Source: Lachnospiraceae bacterium 3-1
GTDB taxonomy: Bacteria > Bacillota > Clostridia > Lachnospirales > Lachnospiraceae
Direction: 5' to 3'
Assembly (NCBI GenBank): GCA_000403255.2
Contig: KE159594.1
Location: 1 to 64,000 of the forward strand
Length of the DNA stretch: 64,000 nt
The notes under the pieces: model-generated
Seen by the model: the letters and a program-made list of their open reading frames with translations, nothing else
Told to the model about the DNA's origin: nothing
Databases searched by the model: none
Position numbers and translations under genes: made by a program
Part shown: positions 1-7,284 of the stretch, piece after piece
Numbering within the stretch: position 1 is the stretch's first letter
Layout: the number at the start of each line of letters is the position of its first letter

Positions 1-101
1 TCCTGCGCCTTTTGCTCCTGCACAAGCTGTCTGCGCCTGTTTTCAAGCTGTCGGATTTCTTCCTCAATGCTCGTGATTTTTTCGGCTTTGGTCTTTGCCA
101 T
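1..101 (-). CDS. DUF3847 family protein (C-terminus outside window)
   Basis: Only the first 33 codons are present. The ATG at 101-99 follows a GAAAGGAGCGATTGACGC leader. The peptide begins MAKTKAEKITSIEEEIRQ and is a charged, Glu/Lys/Arg/Gln-rich helix, as is usual at the start of the small DUF3847 proteins common in Clostridia mobilizable elements. The function is unknown. It is the third gene of the recombinase-TnpW-DUF3847 series, which is a common order next to mobilisation genes. Confidence 0.6.
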   Translation of the reverse strand, partial: MAKTKAEKITSIEEEIRQLENRRRQLVQEQKAQ

Positions 102-179
102 GCGTCAATCGCTCCTTTCGATTTTTGTATGGAATGGATAGGATAGGAATGGATTTTTACAGACAATCGGCTTCCCGTT

Positions 180-356
180 TTATTCCTGCTTATCGGCAAG
201 TATCATTTTCAGCAGCTTGTCGCGGAATGTTTCTGTGCCGCTGTGGTTGAAAAACAACTCCGCAACAATGGTCTGCCCGTCCCTGTGTGTCGTGATGATA
301 CCGTCGGGCTTTCGGGGTGGGGCGGGCGTTTCTTTCTTTTCTGTCAATTCTGTCAA
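180..356 (-). CDS. TnpW-family transposon protein, TTG start
   Basis: A 58-residue protein ending in the TnpW-type segment around IITTHRDGQTIVAELFF and a helix ending KMILADKQE. A long upstream open frame overlaps the recombinase gene, but no ATG there has a ribosome binding site. The TTG at 356-354 lies about 7 nt after AAAGGAG, so I take it as the start. TnpW accompanies TnpX recombinases of the Tn4451 family; its biochemical role is not settled. It lies 79 nt downstream of the recombinase stop. A second TnpW in this window also uses TTG. Confidence 0.7.
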   Translation of the reverse strand: MTELTEKKETPAPPRKPDGIITTHRDGQTIVAELFFNHSGTETFRDKLLKMILADKQE

Positions 357-435
357 TGGGTCGCTCCTTTCTGTGGGTGCAAAAAAGGAATTTCCCGTAT
401 TTGGAAAATCCCTCTCTGCTGTCGGCTGTTCGGTT

Positions 436-2283
436 TTATTGTGCGGACATGGCGGCGGCTTGCGCCTTTTTCCTTGCCCGGTATTCCCGCGCCTTGATAC
501 GGTCATACTCCCGTTGCTTTTCGCGGTTTCTGGCGCGGTAGGCTCTGGAATATTCACGGTGGTAAGCGCGGCTCTTTTCCTTTTTCGCTTCTTCGATTTC
601 CTCCCGCATTTTTTTGATTTCCTGCTCTGTCGGCTCGGCAAGCTGTGTCAGTTCGTTCTCAAATTTGCCGATATGGTTGAAGTATATCCCGATATGCTGT
701 ATGGCGTATCTCGCCCGTTTCTGGTCGCGCTCATGCACTTCAATCCTGCTGATAAACTCGTTGAGAATGGCGGGGGTGAGTTCGGCAAAGTCGGCGTATC
801 GTTCTGTCAGTTTTACAAACCTCTGCGCCCGCCCTCCTGCGTTCTCAAAAGCGGATAACTGCTCTTTGATTTCCGCAAGTTCCTCTTTCAGCATATAATA
901 TTCTTCCGAATACTTCCGCGACATCTGCTCATAACGGTCTTGCTCAATTACTCCCAGTGCGTTGTCCTCGTACAGCTTATCCAGAACCTTTTCGATTTGT
1001 TCAAGCCGCGTTGTGATTTGCGGTACGCGCTTCTGCTGTTTCTTCGTCCGGTCGGTCTGCTGTACGTCAAGGCTCTTTTTCACTAAGGCTTCAAAGTCTG
1101 CCCGGTTGCTGATGGAGTATTCCGCGATTTTTTTCAGCACGTCCGAAACGGTCTGCATGAGTAAATCCGCGTCCATGATGTGCGGGGAATGGCACTTCGG
1201 GTTTCTGGCTTTTCCCTTGTGGTACTCACTGCAATAGGCGATATGCCGCCTGCCGCCGTTCCTGTAATCTATCCGTATGTGCATTTTTGCGCCGCAGTCC
1301 TTACAGAAAAGCAAGCCCGACAAGGGGTGGATTTCCCCGTCCCCGTTTGGTCGCTTGACGGGGGCATTTTCCAAAATCCGCTGTACGTTCTCAAAATCGG
1401 TGCGGTCAACAATCGGCTCATGCACGTTTTCCGTAATATGCCACTGGCTTCGGTCTACATAGTGGTTTCGTTTGTCGCGGAAATGCTTTGTGGTCTTGAA
1501 GTTGACCACATCTCCGCAATACTCCTGCCGTGTGAGGATACGGGTCAGGGTCGCCTTATTCCATTTGTAGCGGTTTTCCTCGTTCAGCGTCTTGTTTTTA
1601 CAAGTTCCCCGCCCCCGGTCTTTCATGTAGAAAGTGGGCGTTGGAATTTGTTCGTTTTTCAGATATACGGCGATTTGGTTTCGGTTCTTCCCGTCCAGAA
1701 ACAGGCGGAAAATCAAACGGACAACTTTCGCGGCTTCTTCGTCAATCAACCAAAAATCCTTGTTGTCGGGGTCTTTTACATATCCGTATGGGGCTTCGGT
1801 AGCGATTGGCTTGCCGCTTGTCCCCTTTGTGCGGATACCCGTTTTTACTTTCTTGCTGATGTCGCGGGCGTACCACTCCGACATGATATTGATGAACGGC
1901 GCAAACTCCAACGTGTCGGGCTTTTCGCTGTCTATCCCGTTGTTTACCGCGATAAAGCGCACGTTGTTCCGTCTGAAAATCTCCATAGCGTTTCCCACTT
2001 GGAGATAGTCGCGCCCCCAGCGGGTCATGTCTTTCATAATGCAGACACCGATTTTTCCGTTTTCCACGTCCTCAATCATGCGGGAGTAAGCGGAGCGGTC
2101 AAAAAACCTGCCGCTTTCGTCATCGTCAATGTAGTGCCGGATATTGGTCAATTTTAGCTGTCTGGCATAGCTTTCCAGAAATTTCTTCTGGTTCTGTATG
2201 GAGTTGCTTTCGCCGCCGTCCCTGTCCTCGTCCCCCACGGATAAGCGGGAGTAAAGGGCTGTGATTTTGCTGTAATCATTCAT
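436..2283 (-). CDS. Large serine recombinase, TnpX/TndX type
   Basis: A 615-residue site-specific recombinase that cuts and rejoins element ends through a serine-DNA intermediate. The N-terminal resolvase domain has the YSRLS motif with catalytic Ser15 and the conserved MTRWGRDYLQVG segment near residue 90. A recombinase domain, a zinc ribbon with CKDCGAKM and a following Cys pair, a coiled coil and a very basic C-terminus follow. The start at 2283 is chosen because AGGAGGG lies 7 nt upstream; a TTG further upstream lacks a site. It sits about 55 bp from the element edge, as expected for an integrase gene beside its att site. Confidence 0.92.
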   Translation of the reverse strand: MNDYSKITALYSRLSVGDEDRDGGESNSIQNQKKFLESYARQLKLTNIRHYIDDDESGRFFDRSAYSRMIEDVENGKIGVCIMKDMTRWGRDYLQVGNAMEIFRRNNVRFIAVNNGIDSEKPDTLEFAPFINIMSEWYARDISKKVKTGIRTKGTSGKPIATEAPYGYVKDPDNKDFWLIDEEAAKVVRLIFRLFLDGKNRNQIAVYLKNEQIPTPTFYMKDRGRGTCKNKTLNEENRYKWNKATLTRILTRQEYCGDVVNFKTTKHFRDKRNHYVDRSQWHITENVHEPIVDRTDFENVQRILENAPVKRPNGDGEIHPLSGLLFCKDCGAKMHIRIDYRNGGRRHIAYCSEYHKGKARNPKCHSPHIMDADLLMQTVSDVLKKIAEYSISNRADFEALVKKSLDVQQTDRTKKQQKRVPQITTRLEQIEKVLDKLYEDNALGVIEQDRYEQMSRKYSEEYYMLKEELAEIKEQLSAFENAGGRAQRFVKLTERYADFAELTPAILNEFISRIEVHERDQKRARYAIQHIGIYFNHIGKFENELTQLAEPTEQEIKKMREEIEEAKKEKSRAYHREYSRAYRARNREKQREYDRIKAREYRARKKAQAAAMSAQ

Positions 2284-2337
2284 GTGCATACCCTCCTGCG
2301 TCAATATAGGTGTTGCTTACAGTTAAGATTATGCACC

Positions 2338-2703
2338 TCACCGGGCGCTGCCGTATTCCGTTCCATGCCGGAACTTCTTGGCGTTCTTGGCTTTAAAATA
2401 TACCAAAAGCCTTAAAGCGATGCCGCAGCACACTCCGATCAACAGGTCTGCTGGATAAAAACTCGGCAGTGGATTAGCAAACAAACCTTCCATCCCCGCC
2501 ATGACCTCCATCATCTTTGCGGAAGCGTCCTGCCCCGGCGATACCCGCCACAGGCACGCTATCTTGTCACAGAAATATCCGGCAAGCGCATAGGGGAGAT
2601 TCATCAGGACAAGTTTCTTTTTATCTATGTTCCCGGTCTTTGCCTTGAGCTTTTCAGGAATGGATTTTAAGTCTTTGGCTATGCCGTTTATGATATTGCT
2701 CAT
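2338..2703 (-). pseudogene. virD4: VirD4/TraG coupling protein, N-terminal fragment
   Basis: This 121-residue piece matches the N-terminal membrane part of Gram-positive VirD4-type type IV coupling ATPases: two hydrophobic segments (KLVLMNLPYALAGYF and ADLLIGVCCGIALRLLVYF) and then the conserved HGTEYGSAR sequence that normally continues into the ATPase domain. It stops at that point because a serine-recombinase element is inserted there. The ATG overlaps the PcfB stop codon as ATGA, so the two were translationally coupled. Without its nucleotide-binding domains the fragment cannot drive transfer, so the conjugative element is disabled unless the insertion excises. Confidence 0.85.
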
Positions 2704-3176
2704 AGGCTCTGCCCCCTGTCCTTGTTTTTCTCCCGGCTCCGTTCCCGGTTCTTGTCCTGCGACACTGCGTCCTTGAAATGGTTCAGCTTCTCCCGCAGGG
2801 AAACCCTGCCTTTCTTTTTCTCATTACCATAAACAAATTCTTTGAATGCCTGTGCCACCGCATCGGCATCCCTGCCCTTAAAAAATACCATGTACTTGGG
2901 CGGAACTGTCGTCTTGTCTTTTTTTATGGCAAAATCAACATTGTACTTTTTTGCCACACGCTCAAAAGACTTGATGTTGCCGTCCGTGACTTCGATAGAC
3001 GATGCCCCCACGCCCTCGCCAATGAGCTTTTTCACAGAAGTTTTTCCATGCGTTCTCTGTGCTTTCTGCTTACGGTGGTTCAGGTACATCTTCATCGCCG
3101 CTTTCAGCACGTTGGCGTCCAGTTTTGCAGTTTTAATCACAAGGGCAATCGTTTTCTGTGTTACTTCCTCCTGCAT
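2700..3176 (-). CDS. PcfB-like conjugation protein (DUF3801)
   Basis: A 158-residue soluble protein of the DUF3801/PcfB family, which acts with the VirD4-like coupling protein in recruiting the relaxosome in Gram-positive conjugation (known from pCF10). The conserved core runs from QKTIALVIKTAKLDANVLKA through IGEGVGASSIEV to KYMVFFKGRDADAVAQAF; the last 30 residues are a charged tail. The start at 3176 has AAGGAGG 8 nt upstream; a longer frame adds 12 residues without a site. Immediately upstream of virD4, with an ATGA overlap, as in intact elements. Confidence 0.85.
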   Translation of the reverse strand: MQEEVTQKTIALVIKTAKLDANVLKAAMKMYLNHRKQKAQRTHGKTSVKKLIGEGVGASSIEVTDGNIKSFERVAKKYNVDFAIKKDKTTVPPKYMVFFKGRDADAVAQAFKEFVYGNEKKKGRVSLREKLNHFKDAVSQDKNRERSREKNKDRGQSL

Positions 3177-3291
3177 GAAGCACCTCCTTGTTATGTTCCT
3201 GAGAAATCCCATGCACTAAGGGGGAATCCCCCGGCAGATAATGTCATAGACAATCTTCACTTTAAAATACGCCATACTTCCCCTTCCCACC

Positions 3292-3310
3292 TCTGGACAT
3301 CGTGTCCAGA
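3292..3310. promoter_or_regulatory. Palindromic site, copy 1 (8-bp arms)
   Basis: TCTGGACA-tcg-TGTCCAGA, a perfect 8-bp inverted repeat around 3 nt, immediately after the stop of the 3316-3978 gene and before the pcfB leader. No T-tract follows on either strand, so it is not a typical terminator. A near-identical 24-bp block recurs at 5285-5308 in the same conjugative element. It is a candidate binding site for a dimeric protein such as the element's ParB or XRE regulator. Confidence 0.5.
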
Positions 3311-3315
3311 AGTTA

Positions 3316-3978
3316 TTATTTTTCATTAAAGCAGTAGATTGTGTGCAGGTTAGCAGACAGCTCATTGCCCGTATACCCCACATCATCAAACAATAATGCC
3401 TGGAACAGCACATCCCCCACACCATCAAGCAGCACAATCCTCTGTTCCGGCTCCGTAAGGTGTCCGTATTCCACCCCATCCGAAACAACGGATTTCCTTG
3501 CCGCTTCACAATGGGTAAACAAGCCAAGAATATATTTGTTTGACATGATAAAGGCGTAGGTTTCCTGCCCGTCATGGGTCATGCGGTATTTCCCCGCCTC
3601 CCCCTCCGGGAGCGTAAAAACACACCGCACCGTTTCCAGGCAAAGCCCGCTTTCATAATCTGGCTGCAGCCGCTTTTTGTACCGCTGCACCCTTGCGTAA
3701 ATTCCCTCCCGGTCTATAACGGAATGGGTACGCTTAAACTGCGGCTTTTTGCAGAGCATATCCAAATCCATATATACATTGTTGATAATGGTTTTCTCTG
3801 CGTACTGCCGGAATGACTTGAGCCTTAACAGCCATGCAAGCACTTCGTCCAGCTTTTCCTCCGATGTGATAAACTGAAAAGGCTTGCCGCCAAACTCCAG
3901 CCTGTCAAACATAAGTGGGCAGCTCCCCTTTTTCGCTTCACGCTCCATTACCCTCCTGACATCCCGTAGTGATTCCAT
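3316..3978 (-). CDS. Conserved protein of conjugative element, unknown function
   Basis: A 220-residue soluble protein, not recognised. The start at 3978 has GGAG 7 nt upstream; an in-frame ATG 42 nt further up lacks a site. The N-terminus is basic and charged, there are no membrane segments, and the C-terminal half contains a folded-looking stretch around MSNKYILGLFTHCEAARKS. It lies between the small unknown genes and pcfB, in the same direction, and is likely part of the transfer or maintenance operon. A terminator-like hairpin (4022-4063) separates it from the next upstream gene. Confidence 0.6.
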   Translation of the reverse strand: MESLRDVRRVMEREAKKGSCPLMFDRLEFGGKPFQFITSEEKLDEVLAWLLRLKSFRQYAEKTIINNVYMDLDMLCKKPQFKRTHSVIDREGIYARVQRYKKRLQPDYESGLCLETVRCVFTLPEGEAGKYRMTHDGQETYAFIMSNKYILGLFTHCEAARKSVVSDGVEYGHLTEPEQRIVLLDGVGDVLFQALLFDDVGYTGNELSANLHTIYCFNEK

Positions 3979-4021
3979 ATCTATCTCCTTCCCGTTTCCT
4001 GGTGCACTGGCCGGAAACAAT

Positions 4022-4063
4022 AAAAAAAGGGCAGCTACAAATCTACTGACTTATAACTGCCCT
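4022..4063 (-). terminator. Rho-independent terminator
   Basis: Read on the minus strand, AGGGCAG and CTGCCCT form a stem (4057-4063 with 4028-4034) followed by a run of seven T. It lies downstream of the 4205-4573 gene and would end the transcript of the two small upstream genes. Confidence 0.7.
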
Positions 4064-4126
4064 CACGCTGTTCTCAATTTATCATTTTTTTAACACAGGG
4101 GTCTTCCACCCCCGTACCCCTGGAAA

Positions 4127-4172
4127 CCTTGCCGGAAATGTGATTGAAAAGATAATCACATTTCCAACAAGG
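4127..4172. other. Long perfect hairpin, 12-bp stem plus outer stem
   Basis: GGAAATGTGATT (4134-4145) pairs perfectly with AATCACATTTCC (4154-4165) around an 8-nt loop. Beyond a 2x2 internal loop, CCTTG (4127-4131) pairs with CAAGG (4168-4172). There is no T-tract. It could be an RNA regulatory element or a DNA hairpin such as a transfer-origin component; its position just downstream of the 4205-4573 gene decides nothing. Confidence 0.45.
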
Positions 4173-4204
4173 CTGAAAACGCCACCCGCCACGCTCTGGC
4201 AGGC

Positions 4205-4573
4205 TCATTTTATTTCTATTCCCGCCGCTTCTGCGAAATGCTGCTTCCTGCCCATAAGCTCATTCTGCTTTTCTCCCGGTAACTGCCTGAAAATATCATC
4301 ATAATCAATATCCTCTATCTTCATTTCCCTCGCAAGCATAATGAGCTGTGTATGCAGCCATTCCTCCCACAAATCTTCAAACAGCGCCCTGCTGTCCGTG
4401 AAAGTAAAATCATTTTCAAAGCCTGTTGGCGGCGTGTAATATTGCAGCTTTACAAAGCCATATCTGCCGGCATCAACCACCACAACGTCCACATCTTCCA
4501 GCTCCGCAAAAGCATCCGCCACTCTCCGGCATTTTTTCCGTTCTTCCTCTGTAATGTATGCCTTTTTATCCAT
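4205..4573 (-). CDS. Conserved small protein of conjugative element, unknown
   Basis: A 122-residue acidic soluble protein, not recognised. The N-terminus (MDKKAYITEEERKKCRRVADAF) looks helical, followed by a beta-rich part with VVVVDAGRYGFVKLQYY and a C-terminal helical part. AAGGAG lies upstream of the ATG, with AAGGG nearer. It follows the 4602-4925 gene by 28 bp in the same direction, so the pair is probably one transcript from the 4981-5009 promoter. Confidence 0.55.
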   Translation of the reverse strand: MDKKAYITEEERKKCRRVADAFAELEDVDVVVVDAGRYGFVKLQYYTPPTGFENDFTFTDSRALFEDLWEEWLHTQLIMLAREMKIEDIDYDDIFRQLPGEKQNELMGRKQHFAEAAGIEIK

Positions 4574-4601
4574 AAGCCCTTCATCTCCTTACACATATTT
4601 T

Positions 4602-4925
4602 CTACGCCCCTGGCAGAATGTCAAGCCTTGCCATCCTCTCCAAAAGGGTTTCATCCGGCTCAAACCCCCGCAAAAGGGAAGTGTCAGCGAAGATAAACCT
4701 TTCTTTATATTGGTTCATAATATCCATCAGCATCAGGAAACATTCATGATGATAGAGGAAACCGGCAAGGCAGAGCAGTTCACTGTCCTTTAATTCCCCT
4801 GCCCTGAAATAATTTTCAAAATCATAACGGTCTGCAAATTTACAGAAAGCCAGTTTTTCCAGCAGCAATGCTTTTCCCATTCCATCCAGTTCCTCATATC
4901 TTTTCCGTAGTTCATTTTTACCCAT
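4602..4925 (-). CDS. Small helical protein of conjugative element, unknown
   Basis: A 107-residue protein, not recognised. It is almost entirely predicted helix, with a hydrophobic stretch around LLCLAGFLYHHECFLMLMDIMNQY. It is the first gene after a sigma-A-like promoter and is divergent from the XRE regulator at 5039, so it may be controlled by that regulator. Similar short unknown genes sit at this place in other Clostridia conjugative elements. Confidence 0.55.
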   Translation of the reverse strand: MGKNELRKRYEELDGMGKALLLEKLAFCKFADRYDFENYFRAGELKDSELLCLAGFLYHHECFLMLMDIMNQYKERFIFADTSLLRGFEPDETLLERMARLDILPGA

Positions 4926-4980
4926 CCTGTTGTACTCCTTTATCCTTTAATCTCCATTTTTGGTAACTATAACCATCTCC

Positions 4981-5009
4981 ATTATAGGAGCATAATAGAA
5001 CATATTCAA
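4981..5009 (-). promoter_or_regulatory. Sigma-A-type promoter
   Basis: On the minus strand TTGAAT (5009-5004) and TATAAT (4986-4981) are separated by 17 bp, about 55 bp upstream of the ATG at 4925. It lies in the 113-bp divergent spacer shared with the XRE gene. Confidence 0.6.
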
Positions 5010-5038
5010 GCAAGGAATGGAGGGAAATATCGCAAATT

Positions 5039-5263
5039 ATGATTAAATTCGACAAACTTTTTCAAACTTTAAAGGAAAATGGGATCAGCCAGTACAGCCT
5101 TTATACCCGCCACGGTGTCAGCCGGTCACAGATCCAGCGGCTGAAAAATAACCAGTCCGTCACCACCCACACACTGAACATGATACTGAATATCTTAGGC
5201 GAGGGCTTTTCCCTGAATGACATCGCTGAATTTACACCGGATACAGAGCAGACGAAAGAATAA
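5039..5263 (+). CDS. Small XRE-family (Cro/CI-type) DNA-binding protein
   Basis: A 74-residue protein that is essentially one helix-turn-helix: GISQYSLYTRHGVSRSQIQRLKNN with the recognition helix in the second half, then a helix ending ILGEGFSL. A GGAGGGAAAT site lies upstream of the ATG. It is divergent from the small minus-strand operon and convergent with repA. Proteins of this size usually repress their own or a neighbouring promoter, and the divergent promoter is the obvious target. Confidence 0.75.
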   Translation: MIKFDKLFQTLKENGISQYSLYTRHGVSRSQIQRLKNNQSVTTHTLNMILNILGEGFSLNDIAEFTPDTEQTKE

Positions 5264-5286
5264 ACTGCTCTGTTTTTTTCGCCGCC

Positions 5287-5305
5287 TCTGGACATTGTGT
5301 CCAGA
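5287..5305. promoter_or_regulatory. Palindromic site, copy 2 (8-bp arms)
   Basis: TCTGGACA-ttg-TGTCCAGA, matching the site at 3292-3310 except for one base in the centre. The identity extends to the flanks (CC before, AGT after). It lies between the XRE stop codon and the repA stop codon. No T-tract follows. Confidence 0.5.
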
Positions 5306-5311
5306 AGTCCG

Positions 5312-6394
5312 CTAAGTGATTCCTTTTTCCGCCCACCCGCCGCCATACATATCGTGCTGAACCTCCTGCTGGTAGTAATGGCTCATGGTTGAGGGCGCAT
5401 TATAAAGGGCGGTGATCAGGTATGCCCTGATGTTGGTAATCTTTGTTGTGGTTTCCTTCATACAGCCCATGACATATTCCACATGGCCGCTGTTCAGCTT
5501 CAGGAAGCGGGATTTCACAAGCTCGTAAGGGTAATCCTCCCCGTTGATGCGGATTGTCCTGCGTTTCACACACACCACATCGCAGACGGTTTCATAGATT
5601 TCCTCGTACATCTCCTTTTCCCCATACTGGCCATACTTTATGTGGTGTTCATATTCCAGATTTTTACGGATCAGCGCCATATATGCGCCTGTTTCATCCA
5701 TCATATCAATCGTATCAGATTTTCCCTGTGTTCCAGCGCTATCCACATTCTCCACGGATTGATTGATGGGATTGGGATAACTCATATCAATATAGTTCTG
5801 GTCAATTTGGTTATAGTCAGTATAATTAGGGTCTGGTTTCCCGACTTCTTGAAGTTGGTTTTCCCGACCTCTTGAAGTCAGCTTTTCCGACCTGCTGAAA
5901 TCGGTTTTTCCGACTTCTTGAAGTCGGCTTTCCTGACTTCTTGAAGTCGGTTTTTCCGACCTCTTGAAGTCGGTTTTCCCGACTTCTGTGGAAACATCAG
6001 CGTTACAAGGCTCTTTTCTGCCCGCATCTATAACAAAATTCTTCACATAAATAATATCCGGTTTGCCAAGCCCCCGGCGTATTTTCTCAACAAGCCCTAT
6101 CCCTTTGGCTGCATCCAGCTCCGCAAGAACCTTTACCGCCTTTTCCTTGCTGCATCCTAAATCTTCCCTGATGTTATCTATTGTGTATATGATATACGCC
6201 CGGTTTTCATCATCCAGCCACCCGTTTTTCATGGAAAGCGACATCCGGTCAAGCATCAATCCATACAGGAGCTTAGCATCGCTGCTAAGCCCCTTGAAAC
6301 GCTCGTCTTTTATCAGCAGGCGGGGAACACGGTAAAAAGAAAACTGCTCTGCTTCAACGCCATAGTAATAATCAAATCTCAATGGCCCGCTCAT
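5312..6394 (-). CDS. repA: RepA-like replication initiator with internal iterons
   Basis: A 360-residue protein of the RepA_N/DUF6017 type found in Tn1549-like conjugative elements. The N-terminal winged-helix part covers roughly residues 10-120 (VPRLLIKDERFKGLSSDAK through CSKEKAVKVLAELDAAKGIG). Residues ~138-190 are a low-complexity linker of 23-residue repeats, followed by the C-terminal domain (YGQYGEKEMYEEIYETVCDV and NIRAYLITALYNAP). The ATG follows AAAGGAGGCGGTAAGA. In this family the origin often lies inside the gene, and the linker DNA here is an iteron array, so the protein probably binds its own coding sequence to start replication of the excised circle. It is 14 nt downstream of parB in the same operon. 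Confidence 0.85.
   Translation of the reverse strand: MSGPLRFDYYYGVEAEQFSFYRVPRLLIKDERFKGLSSDAKLLYGLMLDRMSLSMKNGWLDDENRAYIIYTIDNIREDLGCSKEKAVKVLAELDAAKGIGLVEKIRRGLGKPDIIYVKNFVIDAGRKEPCNADVSTEVGKTDFKRSEKPTSRSQESRLQEVGKTDFSRSEKLTSRGRENQLQEVGKPDPNYTDYNQIDQNYIDMSYPNPINQSVENVDSAGTQGKSDTIDMMDETGAYMALIRKNLEYEHHIKYGQYGEKEMYEEIYETVCDVVCVKRRTIRINGEDYPYELVKSRFLKLNSGHVEYVMGCMKETTTKITNIRAYLITALYNAPSTMSHYYQQEVQHDMYGGGWAEKGIT
5838..5992. repeat. Iteron array, 23-bp period, inside repA
   Basis: Six full units and one partial at a strict 23-bp spacing: the shared G of CCGAC falls at 5843, 5866, 5889, 5912, 5935, 5958 and 5981. Each unit carries the near-palindrome CCGACTTCTTGAAGTCGG. Because 23 is not a multiple of 3 the repeat is read in three frames, which gives the protein a 23-residue repeat (EVGKTDF...). 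This is typical of an initiator-binding origin. Confidence 0.8.
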
Positions 6395-6408
6395 TCTTAC
6401 CGCCTCCT

Positions 6409-7284
6409 TTACTGCTTACTCTGCCATTCCTCCAAAAGCTGGATAATGATACCCTCTATATCGTCATTGGAATAGTCTTCCGAAAAATACCTGCTGATCT
6501 TATCTCCTTTGATCGTTACTTTTCTCTCTTTTGGCTTTTCCTCTGCCAGTATCAGCCTGACCATCGCCAGTGTCAGCTCCCCGTTTTTTCCGTACTCCTT
6601 CAGCTTTGCCGCCTGTGCGCTGGAAACCGATGCGCCCGTTTCCTGAAGAATAACGGTTACATACTGCTGCTGTTCTTCTGAGAGGAAAGAAATGTCAACG
6701 CCCTGCGCTATCCCTATCTTCTTTGTGTCCACCATGCCAAGCAGCTCGTCCGAGAGCCTTGCAAGCCATACATACCTCTGCACAGTCTTTCCGCTCTCCC
6801 CGGCAGCTTCCCCCACTTCGTCAAGGGTACTGCCACCCTTGCTGCCCTGGTGCTTCATCGCTTCGTACTTCATGGCATAAGCCTTTGCCTTCTCACTCGG
6901 TAAAATGTCCTCCCGCTGGATATTGGAATCCACCATGATGATCGTAGCTTCATCGTCCGTATAGTTCCTGACAATGACAGGCATCGTGTCAAGCCCTGCT
7001 TTTTCAGATCCCCGTTTCCTACGGTGTCCGGCTATGATCTCATAGCCGCCTCCCTCCCTCGGCCTTACAATTCCGGGAACAAGCACACCATACTTGCCGA
7101 TACTCTCCGTGGTTTCCTCCATCTTTTCATCATCAAGGACACGGAACGGGTGTCCTCTGAATGTATGTAAATCCGCCAGCTTCGCATGGATAATCTGCTC
7201 CCCCGACGTGTTTTCTGCGCCGCCAAATAAATCATCAAAGCTGTTCAGCCTGACTTTTGATGCGCTCCCTGCCTTACTGCCCAT
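6409..7284 (-). CDS. parB: ParB/Spo0J-family partition protein
   Basis: A 291-residue centromere-binding protein. The ParB N-terminal nuclease-like fold shows HPFRVLDDEKMEE, the GHRRKRGSEKAGLDTMPVIV motif and the NIQREDILPSEKAKAY motif; a helix-turn-helix follows (LDEVGEAAGESGKTVQRYVWLARL). The start at 7284 has GGAGG 9 nt upstream, and the gene overlaps the parA stop by 11 nt. Together with parA it should stabilise the excised or replicating form of the conjugative element. The palindromes at 3292 and 5287 are candidate binding sites. Confidence 0.92.
   Translation of the reverse strand: MGSKAGSASKVRLNSFDDLFGGAENTSGEQIIHAKLADLHTFRGHPFRVLDDEKMEETTESIGKYGVLVPGIVRPREGGGYEIIAGHRRKRGSEKAGLDTMPVIVRNYTDDEATIIMVDSNIQREDILPSEKAKAYAMKYEAMKHQGSKGGSTLDEVGEAAGESGKTVQRYVWLARLSDELLGMVDTKKIGIAQGVDISFLSEEQQQYVTVILQETGASVSSAQAAKLKEYGKNGELTLAMVRLILAEEKPKERKVTIKGDKISRYFSEDYSNDDIEGIIIQLLEEWQSKQ

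Larger units (their letters stand above)
1..2339. mobile_element. End of a serine-recombinase element inserted in virD4
   Basis: This is the recombinase-proximal end of an integrated element; the rest lies left of the window. It carries, on the minus strand, a TnpX-type recombinase, TnpW and the start of a DUF3847 gene. Its right edge is placed at about 2338-2340 because the VirD4 reading frame stops there, exactly where conserved VirD4 sequence should continue. The other end and the 3' part of virD4 should lie to the left. The edge is inferred from loss of homology, since the partner end is not visible. Confidence 0.65.

Noticed and set aside
217-2157. Long plus-strand open frames opposite the left recombinase
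   Set aside because: They are antisense shadows without ribosome binding sites or family motifs; the minus-strand recombinase explains the region.
5838-5992. Regular repeats that could look like a CRISPR array
   Set aside because: Units are contiguous 23-bp repeats without unique spacers, lie inside repA and form palindromes; iterons explain them.
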